Assembly (NCBI RefSeq): GCF_022429645.1
Contig: NZ_CP092480.1
Location: 833,501 to 897,500 of the forward strand
Length of the DNA stretch: 64,000 nt
Origin: Lutibacter sp. A80
GTDB lineage: Bacteria; Bacteroidota; Bacteroidia; Flavobacteriales; Flavobacteriaceae
Direction: 5' to 3'
Positions 36,043 to 44,642 of the stretch are shown here, one piece after another (position 1 is the stretch's first letter; every line of letters begins with the position of its first letter). A program made the translations under genes and the position numbers. Below the pieces are notes generated by a model that was given only the letters and a program-made list of their open reading frames with translations, had not been told where the DNA came from and did no database searches.

Positions 36043-36576
36043 ATGGAAGCAATGCTTTTTGAAACAGAACGCTTGGTAATTCGAACATTAAAAATTTCGG
36101 ATTCAGAACCTTTTTTTGATATGATGGGAAACCCAAATGTTATGAATCCCATTCCTCAAAAAGTTATGTCTAAAACAGAAAGCGACATCACACTAAAAAA
36201 ATTAATTGCACTTGAAAAAAACTCCACAAAAAAAATATGGAGTCTCATTGAAAAAGAAAGCTCTAATTTTATAGGTATTTGTGGATTATTAAAAAATAAT
36301 GAAGACGAACCCGAAATTGCATATAGATTAAGAGAAAAATATTGGGGAAAAGGTTATGGTACCGAAATTGCAAAAGGTTTAATTAATTTTAGTTTCGAAA
36401 CTTTAAATTTTAATATAATTACTGCAGATGTAAATATTATAAATATGAAATCTGTAAAAATTTTAGAAAAATTTTTTATTAAAGATCACGATTTTTTTAA
36501 TAAACGAGACAATTGTACCGATAGAAGATATAAATTAACTAAAACAAATTGGGCAAAAACCTTTAAGAACAATTAA
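36043..36576 (+). CDS. GNAT family N-acetyltransferase (RimJ-like)
   Basis: 177 residues. FETERLVIRTLKISDSEPFFDMM is the RimJ/RimL-type N-terminus. AYRLREKYWGKGYGTEIAKG carries the acetyl-CoA loop (Q/R-x-x-G-x-G/A). The substrate is unknown. A second ATG at 36052 would also give a normal start. The next gene begins 3 bases after the stop. Confidence 0.85.
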   Translation: MEAMLFETERLVIRTLKISDSEPFFDMMGNPNVMNPIPQKVMSKTESDITLKKLIALEKNSTKKIWSLIEKESSNFIGICGLLKNNEDEPEIAYRLREKYWGKGYGTEIAKGLINFSFETLNFNIITADVNIINMKSVKILEKFFIKDHDFFNKRDNCTDRRYKLTKTNWAKTFKNN

Positions 36577-36579
36577 CCA

Positions 36580-37077
36580 ATGAAAATTAAAAATTATTTA
36601 TTTTTAGTACTTATAATTCCGCTACTTTCATTTACAATGCATAAATATTATTTAAGTTTATGTGAAATTGAATACGTAGAAGAAAAACAATCTATACAAA
36701 TTATTATTGGCTTTTTTATTGATGATATTGAATTAACTTTAAATAAAGATAATAACACAAAACTTAAGTTAGCTACTAAAGATGAAGCTCCAAATATTGA
36801 CCAGTATTTTGAAACCTATCTAAATAACAATTTTAAATTAGCTGTAAATAATAATTCAGCTTCTTATACATATATTGGAAAAGAATATGATGATGATATT
36901 GTACGGTTTTATTTAGAAATTACAGATGTTAAAGTTTTAAATTCAATAGATATTTACAATACCTGTTTAATTAGAGATTTTGAAGATCAGCAAAATATAA
37001 TTAAAATATATGCAAACAATATTCAAAAAACATTCTATTTAAACAACAAAACACTTAAAGCTTTGTTAAAATTTTAA
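36580..37077 (+). CDS. DUF6702-like protein
   Basis: 165 residues with a hydrophobic N-terminus (signal peptide or anchor, about 5-18). The HKYYLSLCEIEYVEEKQSIQ start of the mature part and FFIDDIELTLNK fit the DUF6702 pattern I know from Bacteroidota, where it often sits next to M1-type metallopeptidase genes. That is the case here, with the M1 gene 153 bases downstream. Function unknown; possibly an envelope partner of the peptidases. Confidence 0.7.
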   Translation: MKIKNYLFLVLIIPLLSFTMHKYYLSLCEIEYVEEKQSIQIIIGFFIDDIELTLNKDNNTKLKLATKDEAPNIDQYFETYLNNNFKLAVNNNSASYTYIGKEYDDDIVRFYLEITDVKVLNSIDIYNTCLIRDFEDQQNIIKIYANNIQKTFYLNNKTLKALLKF

Positions 37078-37230
37078 TTTTTATCAGAAAATATTGTTAA
37101 AATTATTAATTTACACCCTTAAATTTTATTTGTGAAATAAAATATAACTAAATGTTAAAAAGTGTATCACAAAACTTAGTTATCAGTTACAAATAAATAA
37201 GTAAGCTTTGAAAAAAAACAACGTATAAAT

Positions 37231-39495
37231 ATGAAACAATTTTACCTATTATTACTTTCTTTAGTAATAATTTCTTCTACAACTTTTGCTCAAAACATAC
37301 AAGAAAAAAAAGAGCAAAATGGACACTACAACATTAGTAAATTTAAACAATTAAATGAAGAATTACCAACACCAAACAAGCAACACACTGCTTCTGGTGC
37401 TCCTGGTTACCAATACACGCAACAACAGGTAGATTATAAAATGGACATTGTTTTAGATACTGAAAAACACAGAATTTCAGGTTATCAAACAATTACATAT
37501 TATAACAACTCTAAAGATAATTTAGACTATTTATGGGTGCAATTAGATCAAAACGTACGTGCAGCAAATTCAAAAACAAAAGACATTAATGCTGATCGCC
37601 CTAGAGCAGCATACACGCCATCAAGTTTTACAAAAGACTTTATGGGAAAACCTTTTGATGGTGGTTTTAAAATTGAAGCATTAAAAGATGCTAATGGAAC
37701 CGATTTAAGTTATACAATTAACAATACAATGATGCGTATTGATTTACCAACAGCATTAGCAAGTGGTAAAAGTTTTACGTTTGATATTAAATGGTGGTAT
37801 AACATCAATAACTATAAAGAAGATAGAGGAAGATCTGGTTTTGAAATATTTGAAGATGGCAATAAAGCTTATGCTATTGCACAGTTTTATCCACGTTTAG
37901 CAGTTTACAATAATGTTGAAGGTTGGCAAAATTTACAATTTTGGGGTTCAAGTGAATTTGCCTTAGAATTTGGTGATTTTGAAGTTTCAATAACGACACC
38001 TAAAAATTATATTTTAAATGCAACTGGAGAATTACAAAACCCGAAAGAAGTATTATCTAAAAATCAATATAAAAGATATTTAGAAGCAAAAACCACCTAT
38101 AACAATCCAATATTTATTGTAACTCCTGAAGAAGCTATGGAAGCTTCAAAAGAGAAAAGTAATAAAACAAAAACTTGGAAATTTAATGCCGAAAATGTAC
38201 GTGATTTTGCATTTGCAACCTCAAATAAATATATGTGGGATGCAATGGCTGTTAAATTAAATGAAAAAACAGTAATGGCATACTCTTTATATCCTGAAGA
38301 AGGTAAAGCGCTTTGGCAAGAACATTCTACAAGAGTTGTTGCAAATACATTAGAGGTTTATTCTCAACACACTTTTGATTACCCTTATCCGCATGCTTCA
38401 TCTATAAATGTTGAAATGGGAATGGAATATCCAATGATTAGCTTTAATTTTGGAAGAGGCGATAAAAACGGAAACTTTACCGAAAGAACAAAAAAAGGAA
38501 TGATTGGTGTTATTACACACGAAATCGGTCATAATTATTTTCCTATGATTGTGAATTCAGATGAACGTCAATGGACTTGGATGGATGAAGGTATTAATTC
38601 TTTTGTTGAAATTTTAGCAGAATATAAATACGATTCTATTATGTTTCCTATGACAAAATATCCAAAAAACATTGTTGGTTATATGAAAGGAGATCAAAGT
38701 AGATTAGCTCCAATTATGACACAAGGTGATAATACATTTAATTTTGGTGCAAATGCATATTCAAAACCAGCTGCAGGCCTTTTTATTTTACGTCAAACTA
38801 TAATGGGTCCAGAATTATTTGACCATGCTTTTAAAACATATGCAACGCGTTGGAAATTTAAACATCCTACTCCTGCTGATTTCTTTAGATCTATGGAAGA
38901 TGCTTCTGCAATGGATTTAGACTGGTTTTGGAGAGGTTGGTTTTATACCACTGGTAACACAGATATTGGTATAAAAGAAGTGAAAAAATACCATATAACA
39001 GATAAGCCAACAGAACAAGCAATTAAAAGATATGAGCGTTTTGGTATTAGTAAAAACGATATTCCACCATCATTATATTTAGTATCGGAAGACAGTGACG
39101 AATTTACTGAGGATTTAAAAAATAATACGGCTGAAGATTTTAGTTCTTTAAGTAATTATATTGATGAAAACTTTTCTTCAGAAGAAAAAGCAACATTAAA
39201 ATCTCCTAAATATTTTTATGAATTAAAATTTGAAAAACCAGGAGATTTAGTAATGCCTATTATTGTTGAATTAGAATATAACGATGGCACAAAAGAACGC
39301 AAACAATATCCTGCACAAATTTGGAGAAAAAACGATGCCGAAGTAACCAAGGTAATTCCTACTAGTAAAGAAATTAAAAAAATTACTATTGATCCAGATC
39401 AACAAACAGCTGATGTAGATTTAAGTAACAACAGCTGGCCAAAGAATACTGAAACCAAATTTGAAAAATTTAAAAAGCAACGAATAAGAAGTTAA
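37231..39495 (+). CDS. Secreted M1 family metallopeptidase, copy 1
   Basis: 754 residues with a signal peptide (about 1-20, TFAQN). The zinc site is HEIGH (430-434) with Glu453 18 residues on, in DERQWTWMDEGINSF: the HExxH-x18-E layout of M1 aminopeptidases. The exopeptidase GAMEN-type loop appears as VEMGMEYPMISF. The N-terminal domain is the usual beta saddle. From about residue 527 to near the end it is almost identical to copy 2, unlike the first 500 residues. It probably releases amino acids from peptides in the periplasm or at the cell surface. Confidence 0.92.
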   Translation: MKQFYLLLLSLVIISSTTFAQNIQEKKEQNGHYNISKFKQLNEELPTPNKQHTASGAPGYQYTQQQVDYKMDIVLDTEKHRISGYQTITYYNNSKDNLDYLWVQLDQNVRAANSKTKDINADRPRAAYTPSSFTKDFMGKPFDGGFKIEALKDANGTDLSYTINNTMMRIDLPTALASGKSFTFDIKWWYNINNYKEDRGRSGFEIFEDGNKAYAIAQFYPRLAVYNNVEGWQNLQFWGSSEFALEFGDFEVSITTPKNYILNATGELQNPKEVLSKNQYKRYLEAKTTYNNPIFIVTPEEAMEASKEKSNKTKTWKFNAENVRDFAFATSNKYMWDAMAVKLNEKTVMAYSLYPEEGKALWQEHSTRVVANTLEVYSQHTFDYPYPHASSINVEMGMEYPMISFNFGRGDKNGNFTERTKKGMIGVITHEIGHNYFPMIVNSDERQWTWMDEGINSFVEILAEYKYDSIMFPMTKYPKNIVGYMKGDQSRLAPIMTQGDNTFNFGANAYSKPAAGLFILRQTIMGPELFDHAFKTYATRWKFKHPTPADFFRSMEDASAMDLDWFWRGWFYTTGNTDIGIKEVKKYHITDKPTEQAIKRYERFGISKNDIPPSLYLVSEDSDEFTEDLKNNTAEDFSSLSNYIDENFSSEEKATLKSPKYFYELKFEKPGDLVMPIIVELEYNDGTKERKQYPAQIWRKNDAEVTKVIPTSKEIKKITIDPDQQTADVDLSNNSWPKNTETKFEKFKKQRIRS
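38809..39420 (+). repeat. Near-identical 3' block, copy 1
   Basis: About 612 bases that match 41183-41794 at a constant offset of 2374, with about 21 differences by eye, mostly silent. The upstream parts of the two genes are far less alike. Confidence 0.9.
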
Positions 39496-39601
39496 CTATA
39501 CTTCTACCCCACTCAGTAACTATAATAAATATGTGCTGTTTAATGTTAAGTTTATTACTAACTAACAAAGTCAATTTCTAAAAAAATCGTAAATCTCTAA
39601 A

Positions 39602-41869
39602 ATGAAAAAAGCATTTTTACTCTTTCTAACAATTTTACTAAGTTCACCCGTTATTTTAGCCCAAAAAATTGAAAAAAAAGAAACACAAAAAGGACACTAT
39701 AATATCAGTAAGTTTAAACAACTGAATGAAGAATTACCAACACCAAACAATCAGCACACAGCTTCTGGAGCTCCAGGTTATGAGTATTCTCAACAAAAAG
39801 TGGACTATAAAATGGATCTTATTTTAGATGATGAAAACCAACGTATTTATGGTGAAGAAATAATTACCTACCATAATAACTCTAAAGATTATTTAGAATA
39901 TTTATGGCTTCAATTAGATCAAAATGTGCGAGCTTCAGACTCTAAATCACCTGAAATTCAATCACGTGGTTTAAATACATTATATACACCTTCTCAATTT
40001 TCAAAAACTTTTATGGAAGATAAGTTTGATGGAGGTTTTAAAATTGATTTTGTAAAAAATATGGACGATAGCGACGCTTCTTATCTTATCAACCAAACTA
40101 TGATGCGTTTAAATTTAGAAAAACCATTAGCTCCTGGTCAATCATATTCATTTAAAATAAAATGGTGGTATAATATTAATAACCATGTAACGCAAGGCGG
40201 TAGATCTGGTTTTGAACATTTTCCTGAAGATGGAAATAATAGTTATGTAATAGCTCAGTTTTTTCCAAGGTTGTGTGTTTATAATAATGTAGAAGGTTGG
40301 CAAAACGATCAATTTTGGGGACGCAGTGAATTTGCTTTAGAATTTGGTGATTATGATGTTTCTATAACAACACCAGCTGATCATATTCTTGGTGCTACCG
40401 GAGTTCTAATGAATGAAAGTGAAGTACTTACCAAAACACAACAAACTAGATTGGCAACTGCAAGAAAAACTTTTGACAATCCTGTACTAATTGTATCTCA
40501 AGATGAAGCTACAAAAACTGAACAAAAAAAATCTAAAAAAACAAAAACCTGGAGATTTTTTGCTGAAAATGTAAGAGATTATGCATTTGCAACATCAAGA
40601 AAATTTATTTGGGATGCAATGGCGGTAGATATAAATGGAAGAACTGTAATGGCCTATTCTTATTACACAAAAGAAGCAAATCCATTATATGGAGACCATT
40701 CTACTAGAGCAACCGCACAAACACTAATAACATATTCTAGACATACTTTTGATTATCCTTACCATAAAGCAATTTCTGTAGATGGACAAATGGGTATGGA
40801 GTACCCTCAAATTTGTTTTAATCCTGGAAGACCTAATCCTGATGGAACATATAACGATAGAACTAAATACAGAATGATTGGTGTTACCATTCACGAAGTA
40901 GGTCATAACTTTTTCCCGATGATTGTAAACTCTGATGAGCGTCAATGGACTTGGATGGATGAAGGTTTAAATTCTTTTGTTCAAATGCTAGCTATGATGG
41001 ATTATGAAGATAACTATCCGTTAAACAGAGGTTTGCCAAAAAATATTGTTGGCTATATGAAAGGAGACCAATCTAAATTAGCTCCAATTATGTCTAAGGG
41101 AGATGATGTGTATCAATTTGGAAATAATGCATATGCTAAACCAGCTACAGCATTGTGGATATTAAGACATACCATTATGGGACCAGAATTATTTGACCAT
41201 GCTTTTAAAACATACGCAACACGTTGGAAATTTAAACACCCTACTCCTGCTGACTTTTTTAGAACTATGGAAGATGCTTCTGCAATGGATTTAGACTGGT
41301 TTTGGAGAGGTTGGTTTTATACCACTGGAAACACAGATATTGGAATAAAAGAAGTGAAAAAATACCATATAACAGATAAGCCAACAGAACAAGCAATTAA
41401 AAGATATGAGCGTTTTGGTATTAGTAAAAACGATATTCCACCTTCATTATATTTAGTATCGGAAGACAGTGACGAATTTACTGAGGATTTAAAAAATAAT
41501 ACGGCTGAAGATTTTAGTTCTTTAAGTAATTATATAGATGAAAACTTTTCTTCAGAAGAAAAAGCAACATTAAAATCTCCTAAATATTTTTACGAATTAA
41601 AATTTGAAAAACCAGGAGATTTGGTAATGCCTATTATTGTTGAATTAGAATATAACGATGGAACCAAAGAACGCAAACAATATCCTGCACAAATTTGGAG
41701 AAAAAACGATGCCGAAGTAACCAAGGTAATTCCTACAAGCAAAGAAATTAAAAAAATTACTATAGATCCAGATGAAGAAACAGCCGATGTTGATTTAAGT
41801 AATAACAGTTGGCCAAAAACAGCCGAAAACAAATTCGATAAATTCAAAAAAAGGCAAATTAAAAGCTAA
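39602..41869 (+). CDS. Secreted M1 family metallopeptidase, copy 2
   Basis: 755 residues, a tandem paralogue of the preceding gene. It has a signal peptide (about 1-20, ILAQK). The zinc site is HEVGH (431-435) with Glu454, and the substrate loop is GQMGMEYPQICF. The C-terminal third matches copy 1 nearly exactly, whereas the middle differs at many positions, including around the active site (GVTIHEVGHNFFP here, GVITHEIGHNYFP in copy 1). The two may therefore differ in substrate. 106 bases separate the genes. Confidence 0.92.
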   Translation: MKKAFLLFLTILLSSPVILAQKIEKKETQKGHYNISKFKQLNEELPTPNNQHTASGAPGYEYSQQKVDYKMDLILDDENQRIYGEEIITYHNNSKDYLEYLWLQLDQNVRASDSKSPEIQSRGLNTLYTPSQFSKTFMEDKFDGGFKIDFVKNMDDSDASYLINQTMMRLNLEKPLAPGQSYSFKIKWWYNINNHVTQGGRSGFEHFPEDGNNSYVIAQFFPRLCVYNNVEGWQNDQFWGRSEFALEFGDYDVSITTPADHILGATGVLMNESEVLTKTQQTRLATARKTFDNPVLIVSQDEATKTEQKKSKKTKTWRFFAENVRDYAFATSRKFIWDAMAVDINGRTVMAYSYYTKEANPLYGDHSTRATAQTLITYSRHTFDYPYHKAISVDGQMGMEYPQICFNPGRPNPDGTYNDRTKYRMIGVTIHEVGHNFFPMIVNSDERQWTWMDEGLNSFVQMLAMMDYEDNYPLNRGLPKNIVGYMKGDQSKLAPIMSKGDDVYQFGNNAYAKPATALWILRHTIMGPELFDHAFKTYATRWKFKHPTPADFFRTMEDASAMDLDWFWRGWFYTTGNTDIGIKEVKKYHITDKPTEQAIKRYERFGISKNDIPPSLYLVSEDSDEFTEDLKNNTAEDFSSLSNYIDENFSSEEKATLKSPKYFYELKFEKPGDLVMPIIVELEYNDGTKERKQYPAQIWRKNDAEVTKVIPTSKEIKKITIDPDEETADVDLSNNSWPKTAENKFDKFKKRQIKS
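41183..41794 (+). repeat. Near-identical 3' block, copy 2
   Basis: Partner of 38809-39420. The reading frames correspond codon for codon, so this is a coding duplication kept similar by recombination, not a mobile element. Confidence 0.9.
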
Positions 41870-41968
41870 AATTTAACTTATTTTAAAAGGTTTTCTTAGT
41901 GTAAATAGGTGTTACATAACTATTTGAATAATAAGTAGTTTTATTTAGGTTATCTCATAACTTGGCAT

Positions 41969-41976
41969 TATCTTTG
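41969..41976 (+). promoter_or_regulatory. Promoter -7 element for the cold-shock gene
   Basis: TATCTTTG matches TAnnTTTG, 34 bases before the ATG at 42011, leaving a short A+T-rich leader. Confidence 0.5.
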
Positions 41977-42010
41977 TCATTATAATATAATTAATATAAA
42001 ATTTTTTAAG

Positions 42011-42202
42011 ATGAGTAAAGGAACAGTAAAATTCTTCAATGAAACTAAAGGTTTCGGATTTATTACAGAAGAAGGTTCAAACAAAGAACATTTTGTTCAC
42101 ATTTCTGGATTAATTGACGAGATTCGTGAAGGCGATGAAGTTGAATTTGATTTACAGGAAGGTAAAAAAGGATTAAACGCAGTAAATGTAAAAGTAATTT
42201 AA
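42011..42202 (+). CDS. Cold-shock protein (CspA family)
   Basis: 63 residues, a single OB-fold cold-shock domain. RNP1 is KGFGFI and RNP2 is HFVHI. It binds single-stranded RNA and acts as an RNA chaperone. It is a single-gene unit with its own promoter element and a strong terminator 25 bases after the stop. Confidence 0.95.
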   Translation: MSKGTVKFFNETKGFGFITEEGSNKEHFVHISGLIDEIREGDEVEFDLQEGKKGLNAVNVKVI

Positions 42203-42226
42203 TATATACTTCTTAATTTTTTACAA

Positions 42227-42257
42227 AAGCCCATCTTAACAGATGGGCTTTTTTTGT
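42227..42257 (+). terminator. Terminator of the cold-shock gene
   Basis: AAGCCCATCT (42227-42236) and AGATGGGCTT (42241-42250) form a 10-bp stem with a TAAC loop, followed by a T run. Confidence 0.95.
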
Positions 42258-42292
42258 GTTAAATTTTAATATGTTTTATGTAATTTTATAAA

Positions 42293-42865
42293 ATGAATAC
42301 TAATTATATAGATAGTCAAACTTTTAAAGGAAAAGACTATACTTCTAACAACTTTATAAAAGGAGAATACGATAATTGTACTTTTATTAACTGCAATTTT
42401 TCATCCTTACACCTTGCTAATAACGAATTTTTAGAATGTGAATTTTTTAACTGTAATTTCAGTAATTCTAATATAAAAAATGTTGCTTTTAAAGATGTTA
42501 TTTTTGATACTTGTAAATTAGTTGGTTTAAATTTTAGCGAGTGTAATCCTTTTTTACTTGCTATTACTTTTAATAATTGCCAATTAAATTTAGCTTCATT
42601 CTATCAATTAAAACTAAAAAACACCAAATTCACCAACTGTAATTTACAAGAAACCGATTTTGTAGATGCAGAAATACCAAATTCAGTATTCAAAAACTGT
42701 GATTTAAATAAAGCTATTTTTGAAAATACAGATTTACAAAAAGCCGATTTTAGAACCTCTTATAATTATTCTATAAATCCAGAAATTAATACTATTAAAA
42801 ATGCTAAATTTTCTTTAAACGGAATTACCGGTTTATTAGAAAAATATAACCTTACAATTGAATAA
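42293..42865 (+). CDS. Pentapeptide repeat protein
   Basis: 190 residues made of consecutive five-residue units of the A/C/S-x-F-x-N type (CTFINCNFSS, CEFFNCNFSN, TKFTNCNLQE, SVFKNCDLNK), which fold into a four-sided beta helix. Some members mimic DNA and inhibit gyrase; nothing here shows that this one does. No signal peptide. It is followed 2 bases later by a methyltransferase gene, so they are probably co-transcribed. Confidence 0.9.
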   Translation: MNTNYIDSQTFKGKDYTSNNFIKGEYDNCTFINCNFSSLHLANNEFLECEFFNCNFSNSNIKNVAFKDVIFDTCKLVGLNFSECNPFLLAITFNNCQLNLASFYQLKLKNTKFTNCNLQETDFVDAEIPNSVFKNCDLNKAIFENTDLQKADFRTSYNYSINPEINTIKNAKFSLNGITGLLEKYNLTIE

Positions 42866-42867
42866 TA

Positions 42868-43482
42868 ATGGCTACATCTCACTTCGATAAAAAAGCTGAA
42901 AATTGGGACAATAATCCTGAAAAAATAAAAAGAGCTTCTGTTTTTGCTGAAGAAATAATTAAATTTATTAAACCTTCTAAAAAAACTAAAGCATTAGAAT
43001 TTGGTTGTGGAACTGGTTTATTAAGTTTTCAATTACAAAATTATTTTAAAGAAATTACCCTTGTTGACACTTCTGAAGGGATGCTAAATGTTTTAAAAGA
43101 AAAAATTAAACAATTAAAAATTACAAACTTTAAACCTCTTAAAATCAATATTTTAAAAAACTTTAATACTGTTTCAAAAATTGATGTTATCTACACATTA
43201 ATGACTATGCATCATATTAAAAATATTGATAAAACTATACAGGTATTTAACCTTATATTAAACAAAAATGGTTATTTGTGTATAGCCGATTTAGTTGAAG
43301 AAGATGGAACATTTCACAATTCATCACCCGATTTTGATGGACACAATGGTTTTAAAAAAGAAAATTTAACGGCAACGCTTTTAAAAAATGGATTTAAAAC
43401 AATCCACTACTCAGTATGTTATGAAATTAAAAAAAACAATAAAACATATCCCCTTTTTCTATTAATTGCTGAAAAAATATAA
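42868..43482 (+). CDS. Class I SAM-dependent methyltransferase
   Basis: 204 residues. Motif I is ALEFGCGTGLLSFQL and motif II is ITLVDTSEGML. A later hydrophobic strand IDVIYTLMTMHHI and YLCIADLVEEDGTF complete the Rossmann methyltransferase fold, of the UbiE/Methyltransf_11/25 type. The substrate is unknown. The gene follows the pentapeptide protein gene closely and is convergent with the MBL gene, 2 bases apart. Confidence 0.88.
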   Translation: MATSHFDKKAENWDNNPEKIKRASVFAEEIIKFIKPSKKTKALEFGCGTGLLSFQLQNYFKEITLVDTSEGMLNVLKEKIKQLKITNFKPLKINILKNFNTVSKIDVIYTLMTMHHIKNIDKTIQVFNLILNKNGYLCIADLVEEDGTFHNSSPDFDGHNGFKKENLTATLLKNGFKTIHYSVCYEIKKNNKTYPLFLLIAEKI

Positions 43483-43484
43483 TT

Positions 43485-44249
43485 TTAATCAACTTCAATA
43501 ACAAGTTCATCATACGCTAAAAACACATTTTCAGGTAATGTTTGTTCAACTTCTGCATGAAAACCTAAATCTTGACTTATATGTGTTAAATATGTTTTTT
43601 TAGGTTTTAATTCTTTAATTAATGTTAAAGCTTCCTCTAAATTTAAATGAGAATGATGTGGTTTATGGCGAATAGCATTAATAATTAACACATCTAAATT
43701 CTTTAATTTTTCTTTTTCAGAATCTTCAATGGTTTTAACATCAGTTAAATAAGCTAAATTTTTAAACCTATATCCGTAAATTTTTAATTTACCGTGATAA
43801 ACTTCAATAGGAATTACTTGTAAATCACCCAATAAAAAAGGTTTATTAGCAATTACATTTTGATGTACACTAGGTGCACCCGGATATTTATTTTCATCTA
43901 TAAAAATGTAATCAAACCGTTTTGCTAAATTAGTTAGAACACGTTGTTTAGCATAGATTGGAACACCTCCCATTTGAAAACTATATGGACGTATATCGTC
44001 TAAACCAGCAGTATGATCCGAATGTTCATGAGTAAATAATACACCATTTATAGCATTTACATTTGCACGTAACATTTGGTATCTAAAATCTGGCCCACAA
44101 TCTACTATATATTTATAATTATTCCATTCTACAATAATAGAAACACGCAAACGCTTATCTCTTTTATCTGTTGATAAACAAACAGGATGTTTAGAATTTA
44201 TTACAGGAATACCTTGTGATGTACCTGTTCCTAAAAAAGTAATCTTCAA
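43485..44249 (-). CDS. MBL fold metallo-hydrolase (PhnP-like)
   Basis: 254 residues. LGTGTSQGIPVI starts the fold, FTHEHSDHTAGLDDIRPY is the metal-binding HxHxDH motif, and later His residues (KPHHSHLNLEEAL, THISQDLG) complete the di-metal site. It resembles PhnP/ElaC-like phosphodiesterases, but the substrate is unknown. N-terminal KHPVCLSTDKRDKRLRVS is typical of this Bacteroidota group. Confidence 0.88.
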   Translation of the reverse strand: MKITFLGTGTSQGIPVINSKHPVCLSTDKRDKRLRVSIIVEWNNYKYIVDCGPDFRYQMLRANVNAINGVLFTHEHSDHTAGLDDIRPYSFQMGGVPIYAKQRVLTNLAKRFDYIFIDENKYPGAPSVHQNVIANKPFLLGDLQVIPIEVYHGKLKIYGYRFKNLAYLTDVKTIEDSEKEKLKNLDVLIINAIRHKPHHSHLNLEEALTLIKELKPKKTYLTHISQDLGFHAEVEQTLPENVFLAYDELVIEVD

Positions 44250-44474
44250 TTTTTAATTTTTTTTAAAAATACATTTTATATTCAAAAATAATACAACTAG
44301 TTTAAAGAAATAACTTAAATAATAAAAATGTTATTTCTGCTACATTATTATAATATTTATAACATAAATAGTTTCTTTGCATTTTAAAACAATGGTAACA
44401 TAAATGTGATTTTTATCAACCTTTTATAAAGGTTTAAAAATTACTTTTATACTGTTTTAAATAACATTATAAAA

Positions 44475-44540
44475 ATGAAGTATTTTATTGTTTTGATTTT
44501 ATATTATTTAGACATTTTATCAGAACAAAAACCTTTATAA
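44475..44540 (+). CDS. Possible 21-residue leader peptide or small protein
   Basis: ATG 44475 to TAA 44540 encodes MKYFIVLILYYLDILSEQKP plus Leu: a hydrophobic, Ile/Leu/Tyr-rich peptide. It ends where the left arm of a terminator-like hairpin begins. In DNA this A+T-rich such a short ORF can arise by chance, so confidence is low. Confidence 0.25.
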   Translation: MKYFIVLILYYLDILSEQKPL

Positions 44541-44578
44541 AACTTAAATTAATTTCTATATATTAATTTAAGTTTTTT
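44540..44578 (+). terminator. Terminator-like hairpin upstream of pntAA
   Basis: AAACTTAAATTAAT (44540-44553) and ATTAATTTAAGTTT (44562-44575) form a perfect 14-bp stem followed by further T residues. It lies 65 bases before the first transhydrogenase gene. Confidence 0.55.
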
Positions 44579-44642
44579 AACAATACACTCGTTTTATAAA
44601 TGATATAAAATTAGGAATATTAAAGTTTAAATATTTAAGTAA

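Larger units (their letters stand above)
44250..44642 (+). other. Long intergenic leader before the transhydrogenase operon
   Basis: 393 A+T-rich bases. It holds an AACCTTT/AAAGGTT hairpin (about 44419-44435), a 21-codon ORF at 44475-44540, and a 14-bp hairpin (44540-44575) ending in a T run. Together these could be a leader with an attenuator, or a small transcript ending before the operon. No promoter motif stands out. Confidence 0.45.

Noticed and set aside
38809-41794. Long near-identical direct repeats considered as mobile element copies
   Set aside because: The repeats are in-frame parts of two paralogous M1 peptidases with no element ends; duplication with conversion explains them.
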